Shown here: positions 8,817 to 15,781 of the stretch, in pieces
Numbering within the stretch: the first letter of the stretch is position 1
Layout of the letters: each line of letters opens with the position of its first letter
NCBI GenBank assembly: GCA_046155815.1
Contig: JBJXFY010000110.1
Location: 1-23,217, forward strand
Length of the DNA stretch: 23,217 nucleotides
Reading direction: 5' to 3'
DNA from: JBJXFY01 sp046155815
GTDB lineage: Bacteria > Verrucomicrobiota > Verrucomicrobiia > Limisphaerales > CAIMTB01
The notes under the pieces: generated by a model
What the model was told of the DNA's origin: nothing
Databases searched by the model: none
Seen by the model: only the letters and a program-made list of their open reading frames with translations
Program-made: the position numbers and the translations under genes

Positions 8817-8835
8817 CCGTGACGCCCCGGTCACG
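8817..8835. repeat. Intergenic palindrome, possibly REP-like
   Basis: CGTGAC (8818-8823) and GTCACG (8830-8835) form a 6-bp stem around GCCCCG. The 19-nt unit shares 13 of 19 positions with the palindrome at 18685-18703, including the GACGCCCCG core. It lies in the 204-nt gap 8675-8878 between two minus-strand genes and could also be the 3' end structure of the gene ending at 8879. Nothing else convincing was seen in this gap. Confidence 0.3.
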
Positions 8836-8878
8836 AACGGCGCGCACGGAGTCACGCGCCCTACCGGCCGCTCCGGGT

Positions 8879-9400
8879 TCAGCGGGCCGCGGCCTCGCCC
8901 ACGAGCGGCATCTCGGCGACGATGTTGATGTCCACGAAGAGGGCGAGCTGGTGCTCGACCTGGAGGAACTGCGCGGCGCGCACGGGCGAAAGCGCCTTGG
9001 CCACGCGGCCCTGGTACTTCTCCCACAGGTCCAGCCGGCGGCGCTGGAGGCGGAGCCAGTCGCGGCTGATTTCACGGGCCGAGTCATCCGCCAGCGTGCG
9101 CCCGGCGTACTCCTGGGCGAAGCGACGGATAAGCGCCAGCCGCTCGTCGCCGAGCTTCGCCAGTTCGCGCTCGTAGTCGCGGTAGATGGGCCAGAACCTC
9201 TCCGCCTCCGGTCCGGTGAGCTGCATGACCTCGTTGATGGTCCGGACCTTGGCCTGGTTGAGGTCGGAGCGGAACACCGCGAGCACGTTGGCGAGATCGT
9301 CGCCACCGCCGGGTGCCGCCGCGGGCGCCTGGGCGCGGCCGGCCGTGATGGAGGCGAGCAGGACTGCGGCGAGGACAGGGAGAATGCGTCGTGAGTTCAT
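8879..9400 (-). CDS. Exported helical protein of unknown function (Spy/CpxP-like appearance)
   Basis: A 173-residue protein. The N terminus MNSRRILPVLAAVLLASITA, followed by GRAQA, is a clear signal peptide with probable cleavage after AQA. The mature part is highly charged and helical, with VMQLTGPEAERFWPIYRDYE (about residues 61-80) and several further amphipathic helices. The LTxxEAxxFWPxYxxY pattern recurs in small periplasmic proteins of many bacteria that are usually left as hypothetical; the all-helical layout recalls Spy/CpxP chaperones, but the LTxxQ motif itself is not evident. It follows the SYLF gene by 11 nt, so they are probably one operon. The long open frame continuing upstream to 10174 is accidental; the ATG at 9400 directly begins the signal peptide. 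Function not known. Confidence 0.72.
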   Translation of the reverse strand: MNSRRILPVLAAVLLASITAGRAQAPAAAPGGGDDLANVLAVFRSDLNQAKVRTINEVMQLTGPEAERFWPIYRDYERELAKLGDERLALIRRFAQEYAGRTLADDSAREISRDWLRLQRRRLDLWEKYQGRVAKALSPVRAAQFLQVEHQLALFVDINIVAEMPLVGEAAAR

Positions 9401-9411
9401 GGGAGTGCGAT

Positions 9412-10101
9412 TCAAGGATTGAGCTTGGAGTCCTTCCAGTACTTCGTGCCCGAGACAGTGGCCTGGAGCGAGATGCCGCTTTCGGTGAACTGATAGACCT
9501 CGATGGACCCGCCGGCCTCGATCCCGGCGGTTCCGCCCGTGGCGGGGCCGGCGACTGCGCGGGCGTCGCCCGAGGCAGCGCCGGCCACGGTGCCATCCTT
9601 GTAGTCCACCGCGCCGCGCACGCTCTGGCCGGCCGAGGCGCCTTCGCCCTTGTACTGGGCCGAGGCGTCCGCCTGCCCGCCGAATTGCCAGCCCTGCTCG
9701 ACGAACTGCCGGAGGGTGGCGGGATCGCGGAAGACGAAGACGACGCGCACGTCCTTCACGCCGTAGCCGACGCCGCCGCCGAGGGAAGCCATGCGCATGA
9801 AGACGTCGCGGTTCGCGGCGTTGTCGCGCACCACGCCGTAGCCGTTGCCGGTGGCGAGCAGGAAAAGGTTCATGTCCTTCTGGCTGAAGGTCGCGTAGCC
9901 GGCGGCCTTGGCGAGCCTCTCCTTCAGCTCGGGCCGGCTGCGGTAGAGCTCGGCCAGCATCTCGTCGCGCTGCTGGAGGATGTGCCGGCGCTTGTCTTCG
10001 GGGTTGTCGCCCTTGGGGCCGAGCAGGCCGCCGCGGGCGGGGGTGGAGGGCAATGCGCCCAGCAGCGAGGCGAGCGCGAGCAGGGCCAACTTGTTTTTCA
10101 T
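9412..10101 (-). CDS. SYLF/YSC84-domain lipid-binding protein
   Basis: A 229-residue exported protein. The signal peptide is MKNKLALLALASLLGALPS, with cleavage near PARG. The mature part matches the bacterial YSC84/SYLF pattern: ELKERLAKAAGYATFSQ, then GNGYGVVRDN, RMASLGGGVGYGVKDVRVVFVF, FVEQGWQFGGQADA, and the closing YQFTESGISLQATVSGTKYW. SYLF domains bind phosphoinositides in eukaryotes; the bacterial role is unclear but envelope lipid binding is likely. ATG 10101 was chosen because it begins the signal peptide. The open frame extends to 10251 only because it runs into the sulfatase remnant. No clear Shine-Dalgarno, only an A-rich stretch. It is the first gene of a pair with the exported helical protein. 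Confidence 0.85.
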   Translation of the reverse strand: MKNKLALLALASLLGALPSTPARGGLLGPKGDNPEDKRRHILQQRDEMLAELYRSRPELKERLAKAAGYATFSQKDMNLFLLATGNGYGVVRDNAANRDVFMRMASLGGGVGYGVKDVRVVFVFRDPATLRQFVEQGWQFGGQADASAQYKGEGASAGQSVRGAVDYKDGTVAGAASGDARAVAGPATGGTAGIEAGGSIEVYQFTESGISLQATVSGTKYWKDSKLNP

Positions 10102-10173
10102 GGCGGTCTTTTTTGGCGGAACGTCCGTCGGATCGTCCTTCATGTCGTGGCCACGGGCCTCGTGGCGCGGACA

Positions 10174-10685
10174 TTGTCCGGTGGCTCCCGCCTCGATCAT
10201 CGTCTGGATCCTCTCGAGGTTGACGGAGCCAGTGGTCAGGCTTGGCGGCAAGTCTTCATGGTCCTGAGGATTTTGCCAGCCAACTGTTTCCTACGCAGAA
10301 GCCCGAAGGCGCGGTCGGGGAACGAGTCGTGGCAGGTGTTCGCGTTGCGCTCGGCGTGCTCGAAAGGGTCGCGGCGCTGGTTGAAGTGCAGCGGGGCGTG
10401 CAGCCCGGTGAACAACTCCCGCCACCTATCGGAGGCGCCGCCGCAGCTCTGCTGGCCACCGTGGTCGGCGAAGGCCAGTCCCTCGCGGACAAGGTGATCA
10501 ATGCCCGGCGTCTGGTGGCGCATCATGACGCGGCTGTTTTGGCTGACGCTCCAGATTCCGATTTCATCGCCCCAGAGGATCGGGATGTTGGTCCTTTTCT
10601 CCTGCGCCGGGACGGGGCTGGTGCCTGCCTCCAGGGCGAGGATGATGCCGAGCAGGTTCCGCGAGGAGTGCGGGTTGAACTGCAT
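10174..10685 (-). pseudogene. Arylsulfatase remnant (core deleted, frameshifted)
   Basis: From the ATG at 10685 the frame gives a signal-like start (LLGIILALEAGTSPVPAQ) and then a recognisable sulfatase N terminus: KRTNIPILWGDEIGIWSVS, RVMMRHQTPGIDHLVREG, FADHGGQQSC. In intact relatives the last Cys begins the CxAGR-type formylglycine motif; here it is followed by GGASD. After about residue 85 the sequence jumps to what looks like the C terminus (LHFNQRRDPFEHAE, then FPDRAFGLL), so several hundred residues of catalytic core are missing. Near 10250 the reading frame shifts: the expected tail PPSLTTGSVNLERIQTMIEAG continues in the next frame. The left boundary is approximate because that frame runs on into the SYLF gene. 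It cannot encode an active sulfatase. The identification rests on remembered family patterns. Confidence 0.7.
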
Positions 10686-10771
10686 GGAACTGACAGGTCG
10701 GTGACGGCAGTCGCGCCGATGGGGCCCCGGCTTGGAACCGGGTCGATGGCTGGCAGGCGGCCGCGCCATCT

Positions 10772-12274
10772 TCAATCCACATCCGGCCGCGCGGCCGCGT
10801 CCCACGCTCCGCCGCCGGCGAGCGCCGCGAAGCGCCGCACCGCCTCGTCCAATCCCGGCAGCGCGTCGGGCCGGTAAACGACTGGCGGAAGCGCCCGCGC
10901 CACCAGCGCCCGCGCCGCGGCCACGTCCGGCAGCGCGCCGACGGTGAGCGCCTGCACCAGCGCGTTGCCCAGCGCCGTGGCCTCGGCCGGGCCGGCGTGG
11001 ACGGGCAGCCCGCAGGCGGCCGCGGTGAGGCGGTTCAGCAGCGCGTTCCGGCTGCCGCCGCCCACGACGTACAGCCGGCGTACGCTCCGGCCCGCCACGG
11101 CTTCCGCCTCACGCAGCGTGCGGCGGTACTGGAGGGCGAGGCTCTCGAGCGCGCAGCGCATGAAGGCGCCCGGGGTGTCCGGCACGGGCTGGCCGGTCTC
11201 GCGGCAGAAGTCCGCGATGCGCGCGGGCATGTTGCCCGGCGCGAGGAAGCGCGGGTCCGCCGGGTTCACGAGGCTGCGCCACGGGGCGGCGGCCTCCGCC
11301 TGGGTGGCGAGCGCGGCGTAGTCCAGGACCTGCCCCCGCTCGGCCCAGGTCCGGCGGCACTCCTGTACGAGCCAGAGGCCGATGAGGTTCTTCAGCAGCC
11401 GGACGGTGCCGCCGTGGCCGGCTTCGTTGGTGAAGTTCAGGTCGCGGCACGCGGCGGTCAGGCACGGTGCGGGCAGCTCGAGCCCCAGCAGCGACCAGGT
11501 GCCCGAGCTGAGGTACGCCCAGTCGTCACCCGCCGCGGGCACGGCCAGCACCGCGGCGGCGGTGTCGTGCGCGCAGCCGGCGATGACTTCCAGGCTGGCG
11601 GCGCCGAGGGCGGACCGCAGCTCGGGACGCAGCGGGCCAAGGCGCGTGCCGCTGGGCACGATCTCCGGGAACAGCCGCCGCGGCAGGCCGAGCCGTCCGA
11701 TCAGGCCCCACGCCCACGCGTCGCCGGCCGCGTCGCGCAGCGCGCTCGTGCTTGCCAGCGTGGCCTCCGCCGCGATGCGGCTGGTGAGCCGCTGGTGGAA
11801 AGCGTCGGCGATCCAGAGCACCTGCGCCGTCTCCGCCAGCCGTGCCGGCTCCTCGGCAAGAAGCTGGCAGGAGGAGTTGATGGCCATGCGCTGGATGCCC
11901 GCCGCGGCGAACTGCTCCGGCCACGGCACGCGCGCATCGGCCAGCGCCTGCCCGCGGGCGCAGCGCGCGTCGCGGTACGAGAAGGCCGGCACCAACCACC
12001 GGCCGGCCGCGTCGAGCCGCACATAGTCCACGCCCCACGAATCCACCGCGAGCGTCGCGCCCGGCGGCAGGTCCGGCGTGGCGAGCCGCAGGCCGTCGAG
12101 CATGCCGGCCCAGAGGCGTTCCAAGTCCCAGACCAGCGAATCCCCGTCCGCGGCCGGGCCGTTGGGGAAGCGGTGAACCTCGCGCAGCGCGACGCGCCCT
12201 TCGCGGAACGCGGCATGCATGACGCGCCCGCTCTCCGCGCCGAGGTCCACCGCGAGGCAATCGAAGGGCTTCAT
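10772..12274 (-). CDS. rhaB: Rhamnulokinase (FGGY carbohydrate kinase)
   Basis: A 500-residue FGGY-family kinase. The N terminus CLAVDLGAESGRVMHAAF holds the phosphate-binding loop with the DLGAxSGR form typical of rhamnulokinases; LREVHRFPN and LVWDLERLWAGM follow as in RhaB. The central LSSGTWSLLGLE and NEAGHGGTVRLLKNLIGLWLVQECRRTW segments are strongly RhaB-like, and the C-terminal domain has YVVGGGSRNALLNRLTA. Reaction: ATP-dependent phosphorylation of L-rhamnulose to rhamnulose-1-phosphate in the cytoplasm; L-fuculose or another ketose is possible. ATG 12274 is preferred because the extension to 12325 is a low-complexity Asp run outside the domain. No rhamnose isomerase, aldolase or transporter gene lies nearby. 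It is divergent from the prepilin-like gene. Confidence 0.9.
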   Translation of the reverse strand: MKPFDCLAVDLGAESGRVMHAAFREGRVALREVHRFPNGPAADGDSLVWDLERLWAGMLDGLRLATPDLPPGATLAVDSWGVDYVRLDAAGRWLVPAFSYRDARCARGQALADARVPWPEQFAAAGIQRMAINSSCQLLAEEPARLAETAQVLWIADAFHQRLTSRIAAEATLASTSALRDAAGDAWAWGLIGRLGLPRRLFPEIVPSGTRLGPLRPELRSALGAASLEVIAGCAHDTAAAVLAVPAAGDDWAYLSSGTWSLLGLELPAPCLTAACRDLNFTNEAGHGGTVRLLKNLIGLWLVQECRRTWAERGQVLDYAALATQAEAAAPWRSLVNPADPRFLAPGNMPARIADFCRETGQPVPDTPGAFMRCALESLALQYRRTLREAEAVAGRSVRRLYVVGGGSRNALLNRLTAAACGLPVHAGPAEATALGNALVQALTVGALPDVAAARALVARALPPVVYRPDALPGLDEAVRRFAALAGGGAWDAAARPDVD

Positions 12275-12285
12275 GGGCGGAGAGT

Positions 12286-12320
12286 CGTGCTCGTCGTCGT
12301 CATCGTCGGTTTCGAGCACG
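12286..12320. promoter_or_regulatory. Inverted repeat in the rhaB / prepilin divergent region
   Basis: CGTGCTCG (12286-12293) and CGAGCACG (12313-12320) form a perfect 8-bp inverted repeat separated by 19 nt, 12 nt upstream of the rhaB start. It could be a regulator binding site or an mRNA hairpin in the rhaB leader. Part of the spacer is a TCG-rich trinucleotide run, so chance is a real alternative. Confidence 0.3.
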
Positions 12321-12435
12321 GGCACGAGCGAGACAATGAGATGATGCCGCGCATGGCTCGCCGCTTCGTAAGCGATCCCGCGCCGTCCGCCAACCGCGGC
12401 TTGCCCGCCGCGCGCGGCCGCGGCCCATTCGGGTC

Positions 12436-13152
12436 GTGGGAGAGCGCCGCGCCTTCACCCTCATCGAGCTGCTGGTGGTCATCGCCATCGTCGCGATCCT
12501 CGCGTCGCTGCTGCTGCCCGCGCTGGCGAAGGCGAGGCAAAAGGCCGGCCGCGCGGCCTGCGCCTCGAACCTCCGCCAGCTCCACCTCGCCGCCCGCGTG
12601 TACGCGGACGACGCGGGCGACCGCCATCCCGCGCCCCTCGCGGCGACACCGTGGCCCGCGCTCCTCGGCCTCGCCGTGTCCAACGCGCCCGGCGTGCTGC
12701 GCTGCCCGGCGGACCGCGGGCCGGCCGGCGCGTTCACCGCGCCCGCCGATCCGGCATGGACCAAGGTGAGCTACCTGCTGAACGGCTTCCGCGACTACTT
12801 CGAGGCCGCGGTGCCGCCGGACGACCTGAAGCTGCTGGCCAAGGGCCGGCTCGCCACCGGCCTGCCGGACGGCGCGGTGGCGCATCCCTCGGAGACGATC
12901 CTCGCGGGCGAGCGCCGCCGCGGGAGCCCGGCGCTCCATGCGGAGGTGCTGCCGCTGGATGAAAACTTTCTCCAGCATGTGGACGAGTCTCGGCACGGCG
13001 CCGCGCCGGGCGGCCCGGGCGGGGCGGCGAACCACGCCTTCTTCGACGGCTCGGTGCGGCCGGTGGCCTGGGGCAAGGCCACCTGCCCGGTGAACTTCTG
13101 GTGCGTGCTGGACGCCTGGCGCACCAACGCCGCCCTCTGCCGGCCGCGTTGA
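12436..13152 (+). CDS. Prepilin-type N-terminal cleavage/methylation protein (H-x9-DG type)
   Basis: A 238-residue type II pseudopilin-like protein. MGERRA is a short leader, followed by FTLIELLVVIAIVAILASLL, the type IV prepilin motif with Glu at position 5 and the hydrophobic helix. The residue before the cleavage site is Ala, not the usual Gly, as often seen in PVC homologues. After the helix come CASNLRQL and an alpha/beta head ending in the NHAFFDGSV segment of the H-x9-DG family abundant in Planctomycetes and Verrucomicrobia. Expected location: inner membrane or pseudopilus tip, processed by a prepilin peptidase encoded elsewhere. The start is GTG at 12436; no in-frame ATG exists upstream. 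Role unknown. Confidence 0.85.
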   Translation: MGERRAFTLIELLVVIAIVAILASLLLPALAKARQKAGRAACASNLRQLHLAARVYADDAGDRHPAPLAATPWPALLGLAVSNAPGVLRCPADRGPAGAFTAPADPAWTKVSYLLNGFRDYFEAAVPPDDLKLLAKGRLATGLPDGAVAHPSETILAGERRRGSPALHAEVLPLDENFLQHVDESRHGAAPGGPGGAANHAFFDGSVRPVAWGKATCPVNFWCVLDAWRTNAALCRPR

Positions 13153-13205
13153 CGCCGCGCCGCCGCCCGGCCCAGCCTCCCGCGCGCAAGCCCGACCCGC
13201 CCGCG

Positions 13206-14096
13206 ATGGCCGCGACCTCCACTGAAACCCGGCGCGACGTGGTGCTCCTGACCGGCGCCACCACCGGTATCGGCCTCGCGCTGGCGCGGCTGCTCGCGGC
13301 GGAGGAGTCCTTCCACCTGATCCTCACCGCGCGTGAGGCCTCGCTCGGGCGGCTGGCGGAGGCCGGCTTCCGTGAGGGTCCGCACGTCTGGCTGCGCGCG
13401 CTGGACGTGACGCGCGACGACCAGCGGCGGCACGTCGTCGCGGAGGCCGGCCGGCTCCTGGGCGGCGTGGACGTGCTGGTGAACAATGCGGGCGTCACGT
13501 TCCGCTCCGTGCTCGAGCACGTGAACGAGCGCGAGTGGCTCGAGCAGATGCGCGTGAACTTCCGCGGCCCCGCCGAGCTCGCCCGCCTGTGCCTGCCGTG
13601 GATGCGCGAGCGGCGGCGCGGCCGGATTCTCGGCGTCTCCAGCGTGGGTGGGATGATGGCGATGCCGACGATGGCGCTTTACAGCGCAAGCAAGTTCGCG
13701 CTCGAGGGCGCGTTCGAGGCCCTCTGGTACGAGGTCCGGCCGTGGAACATCCGCGTCAGCCTGGTGCAGCCGGGCTTCGTCCACAGCGACGGTTTCACGC
13801 ACACGCTCTACACGGCGCAGGCGCGGCACGGGGAGCAGGAAGTGCGCGACCCTTATCACGCCCACTACGAGCAGATGGCGGCGTTCATTGCGCGGTGGAT
13901 GGGCCGCGCACCGGGCACGCCCGAGTCCGTCGCGCGCGTGATCCGGCGGGTCATGCGGATGCGCCGCCCGCCGCTGCGCGTGCCGGCCACGCCGGAGGCG
14001 CACCTCTTCGGGTGGCTGCGGCGCTGGGCGCCGCGCGGGCTGTACCACGCGCTGCTCTACCGCCTGCTGCCGGAGGTGCGGGTGTGGGGGAAGTAG
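13206..14096 (+). CDS. Short-chain dehydrogenase/reductase (SDR)
   Basis: A 296-residue classical SDR. The cofactor motif TGATTGIG is near residues 16-23, LVNNAGV lies in the central sheet, and the catalytic residues are Ser146 (in GVSSVGG), Tyr159 and Lys163 (YSASK). After PGFVHSDGF the C-terminal third is rich in Arg and Trp and ends in a hydrophobic, basic segment (HLFGWLRRWAPRGLYHALLYRLL), which suggests membrane association, as in SDRs acting on lipids. It should be a cytoplasmic NAD(P)-dependent oxidoreductase; the substrate is unknown. The start at ATG 13206 leaves about 10 residues before the first strand. It follows the prepilin-like gene by 53 nt and is convergent with tyrS. Confidence 0.9.
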   Translation: MAATSTETRRDVVLLTGATTGIGLALARLLAAEESFHLILTAREASLGRLAEAGFREGPHVWLRALDVTRDDQRRHVVAEAGRLLGGVDVLVNNAGVTFRSVLEHVNEREWLEQMRVNFRGPAELARLCLPWMRERRRGRILGVSSVGGMMAMPTMALYSASKFALEGAFEALWYEVRPWNIRVSLVQPGFVHSDGFTHTLYTAQARHGEQEVRDPYHAHYEQMAAFIARWMGRAPGTPESVARVIRRVMRMRRPPLRVPATPEAHLFGWLRRWAPRGLYHALLYRLLPEVRVWGK

Positions 14097-14145
14097 CGGC
14101 GGCTTCTGCGCGCTTGGAAATGCCGCCTTGAACCAACGAGGCTCC

Positions 14146-14163
14146 TCCGCGACTGGACGCGGA
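14146..14163. terminator. Hairpin between convergent SDR and tyrS genes
   Basis: TCCGCG (14146-14151) and CGCGGA (14158-14163) form a perfect stem around ACTGGA. An overlapping alternative pairs CCTCCGC (14144-14150) with GCGGAGG (14165-14171). No T run on either strand, so a terminator role for the two converging transcripts is only plausible. Confidence 0.3.
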
Positions 14164-14200
14164 AGCGGAGGTGCCGGTGGTCACCCGGCCCCGCGCCGTC

Positions 14201-15547
14201 CTACCTCGCCGTCAGCACCGTGTAGTTCTTCTTTCCCTTCCGCAGCAGCAGGTGGCGGCCGAAGAGCAGGCGGTCCGCCGCGACGTGGTGATGCACGTCG
14301 CCGGTGCGCTCGTTGTTCACGTAGATGCCGCCGCCCTCCACGTCCTTCCGCGCCTGTCCCTTCGAGGGGCAGAGGCCGGCGGCGACCAGCAGGTCCGCCA
14401 GCGGCGCGCCTGCGCCTTCGAATTGGCTTCGGGCCACCTCGTGCGTCGGCACCTCGCCCACGATCTCGCTGAAGGTCGCCTCGCTCACGCCGTCCAGCCC
14501 GCCGCCGAACAGGATCTCGCTCGCGCCGACCGCCTCCGCGGTGGCGGCCGGGCCGTGGATCATTCCCGTGACGGCGTGGGCCAGCGCCTTGTGGGCCACG
14601 CGCGTGCCGGGGCTCGCCGCGTGCTCCGCCTCAAGCGCGGCGATTTCCTCCGCGGACAGGAAGGTGAAGAACTTCAGGTAACGCACCACGTCCCGGTCTT
14701 CGGCGCGCACCCAGAACTGGTAGAAGCGGTACACGCTGGTCCGGCGCGGATCCAGCCACACCGCGCCCGCCTCGGTCTTGCCGAACTTGGTCCCGTCGGC
14801 CTTCGTGATGAGCGGCAGCGTGAGGCCCCAGGCGGTGCGGCCAAGCTTCTTGCGGACCAGCTCCGCGCCGAGGGTGATGTTGCCCCACTGGTCGCTGCCG
14901 CCGATCTGGAGCGCGCAGTCCCGGTCGCGGCACAGGACGTAAAAATCGAAGGCCTGCAGCAGCATGTAGCTGAACTCCGTGTAGCTGATGCCCGCCTCGC
15001 GGTCCTCCATGCGCGCGCGCACGGATTCCTTGGCGACCATGTGGTTGACCGTGAAGTGCTTCCCGATGTCGCGCAGGAAGTCGAGGAAGCTCACGCCCGC
15101 GGTCCAGTCCGAGTTGTCCACCAGCGCGGCCGGATTGCCCGTGACGTGGAAGTCCAGCAGGCGCGCGAGCTGCGGGCGGACGGCGGCCACGTTCGCGGCG
15201 ATCTGGTCCTTCGTGAGGAGCTGGCGTTCGGCGGACTTGCCGCTCGGGTCGCCGATGCTGCCGGTCGCCCCGCCCGCCACGGCGATGGGCCGGTGCCCGG
15301 CGAGCTGGAAGCGCCGCAACGCCAGCAGCGGGACGAGATGGCCGACGTGCAGGCTGTCGGCCGTGGGGTCGAAGCCGCAGTACAGCGCGACCGGCCCGGC
15401 GGAGAGCGCCTCCGCGAGCGCGGCGCGGTCCGTGCAGTCGGCGATGAGGCCCCGCCACTCGAGTTCGGCCAGGATTTCCATGGACGCGGCAGTGAAGCCG
15501 GGCGGGCTCGCGGGCGCAAGGCGGTCCGGGTGTCGGTGGGATTTCAT
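14201..15547 (-). CDS. tyrS: Tyrosine--tRNA ligase
   Basis: A 448-residue class I aminoacyl-tRNA synthetase of the bacterial TyrS type. Seen: VALYCGFDPTADSLHVGHL with the HIGH-like HVGH, the GGATGSIGDPSGK loop, QIGGSDQWGNIT for tyrosine and tRNA binding, and KFGKT as the KMSKS-type loop. The C-terminal S4 RNA-binding domain (about the last 75 residues) has GLCPSKGQARKDVEGGGIYVN and ends LRKGKKNYTVL. It charges tRNA-Tyr in the cytoplasm and is probably essential. The ATG at 15547 is used; an ATG at 15481 would remove 22 residues and give an N terminus closer to E. coli TyrS, so it may be the true start. Neither has a Shine-Dalgarno. It is divergent from panD. Confidence 0.96.
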   Translation of the reverse strand: MKSHRHPDRLAPASPPGFTAASMEILAELEWRGLIADCTDRAALAEALSAGPVALYCGFDPTADSLHVGHLVPLLALRRFQLAGHRPIAVAGGATGSIGDPSGKSAERQLLTKDQIAANVAAVRPQLARLLDFHVTGNPAALVDNSDWTAGVSFLDFLRDIGKHFTVNHMVAKESVRARMEDREAGISYTEFSYMLLQAFDFYVLCRDRDCALQIGGSDQWGNITLGAELVRKKLGRTAWGLTLPLITKADGTKFGKTEAGAVWLDPRRTSVYRFYQFWVRAEDRDVVRYLKFFTFLSAEEIAALEAEHAASPGTRVAHKALAHAVTGMIHGPAATAEAVGASEILFGGGLDGVSEATFSEIVGEVPTHEVARSQFEGAGAPLADLLVAAGLCPSKGQARKDVEGGGIYVNNERTGDVHHHVAADRLLFGRHLLLRKGKKNYTVLTAR

Positions 15548-15594
15548 CAACGGCGCACCCGGACGATGGGGGAGCTGGCGGCAATGTTTTTCAT
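15547..15594 (-). other. Possible 15-codon leader ORF overlapping the tyrS start
   Basis: ATG at 15594 opens a short frame (MKNIAASSPIVRVRR) whose TGA shares its A with the tyrS ATG at 15547 (TGATG). This could couple translation if 15547 is the true tyrS start. The peptide has no Tyr codons, so an attenuator of the amino-acid type is not suggested. Chance is likely for so short a frame. Confidence 0.2.
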
Positions 15595-15765
15595 GGCGGC
15601 AAGGATGCTTGGACGAGGGCGGACCGGGCGGGCGCGGCCCGGCCCTGCGGGCCCAGCCGTCCTGGTTTGCACGCACACTGTTCGCCTTTGCCCGCAACGC
15701 AGCAGCGATTCCGGGCGTCGTCGGTTGTGGGCCGCGTTTCCGGCTGGCGGCGGGGCGGGGGCGGT

Positions 15766-15779
15766 CTAGGTTTTCCGCG
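15766..15779 (+). promoter_or_regulatory. Putative promoter/5' motif before panD
   Basis: CTAGGTTTTCCGCG ends 2 nt before the panD GTG and matches 12 of 14 positions of the motif before the NUDIX start (3551-3564). TAGGTT could act as a -10 element, giving a nearly leaderless panD-lpxD transcript. No clear -35 box was seen. Confidence 0.3.
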
Positions 15780-15781
15780 CC

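Noticed and set aside
8671..8878. Short minus-strand frame ending in ATGA at the Fe-ADH start (residues such as RGVTVICAGRHGSMAHADAA)
   Set aside because: The overlap looks operon-like, but no family is recognisable, the frame upstream is only a shadow of the 8879-9400 gene, and the gap seems repeat-derived.
10242..10877. 211-codon plus-strand frame opposite the sulfatase remnant
   Set aside because: The opposite strand gives a recognisable sulfatase; this frame has no family resemblance.
12290..12310. TCG trinucleotide run before rhaB as a phase-variable microsatellite
   Set aside because: Only a few imperfect units, interrupted by CAT; too short to support slippage-based switching.
12344..12480. 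Alternative frame (from ATG 12344) reading MPRMARRFVSDPAPSANRG before the prepilin helix, suggesting a frameshifted longer leader
   Set aside because: The GTG at 12436 already gives a normal short prepilin leader in the correct frame, so no frameshift is needed.
10997..12769. 590-codon plus-strand frame opposite rhaB
   Set aside because: Compositionally biased shadow of a well-supported rhamnulokinase.
14171..15769. 532-codon plus-strand frame opposite tyrS
   Set aside because: Antisense to an unmistakable TyrS; no recognisable domain.
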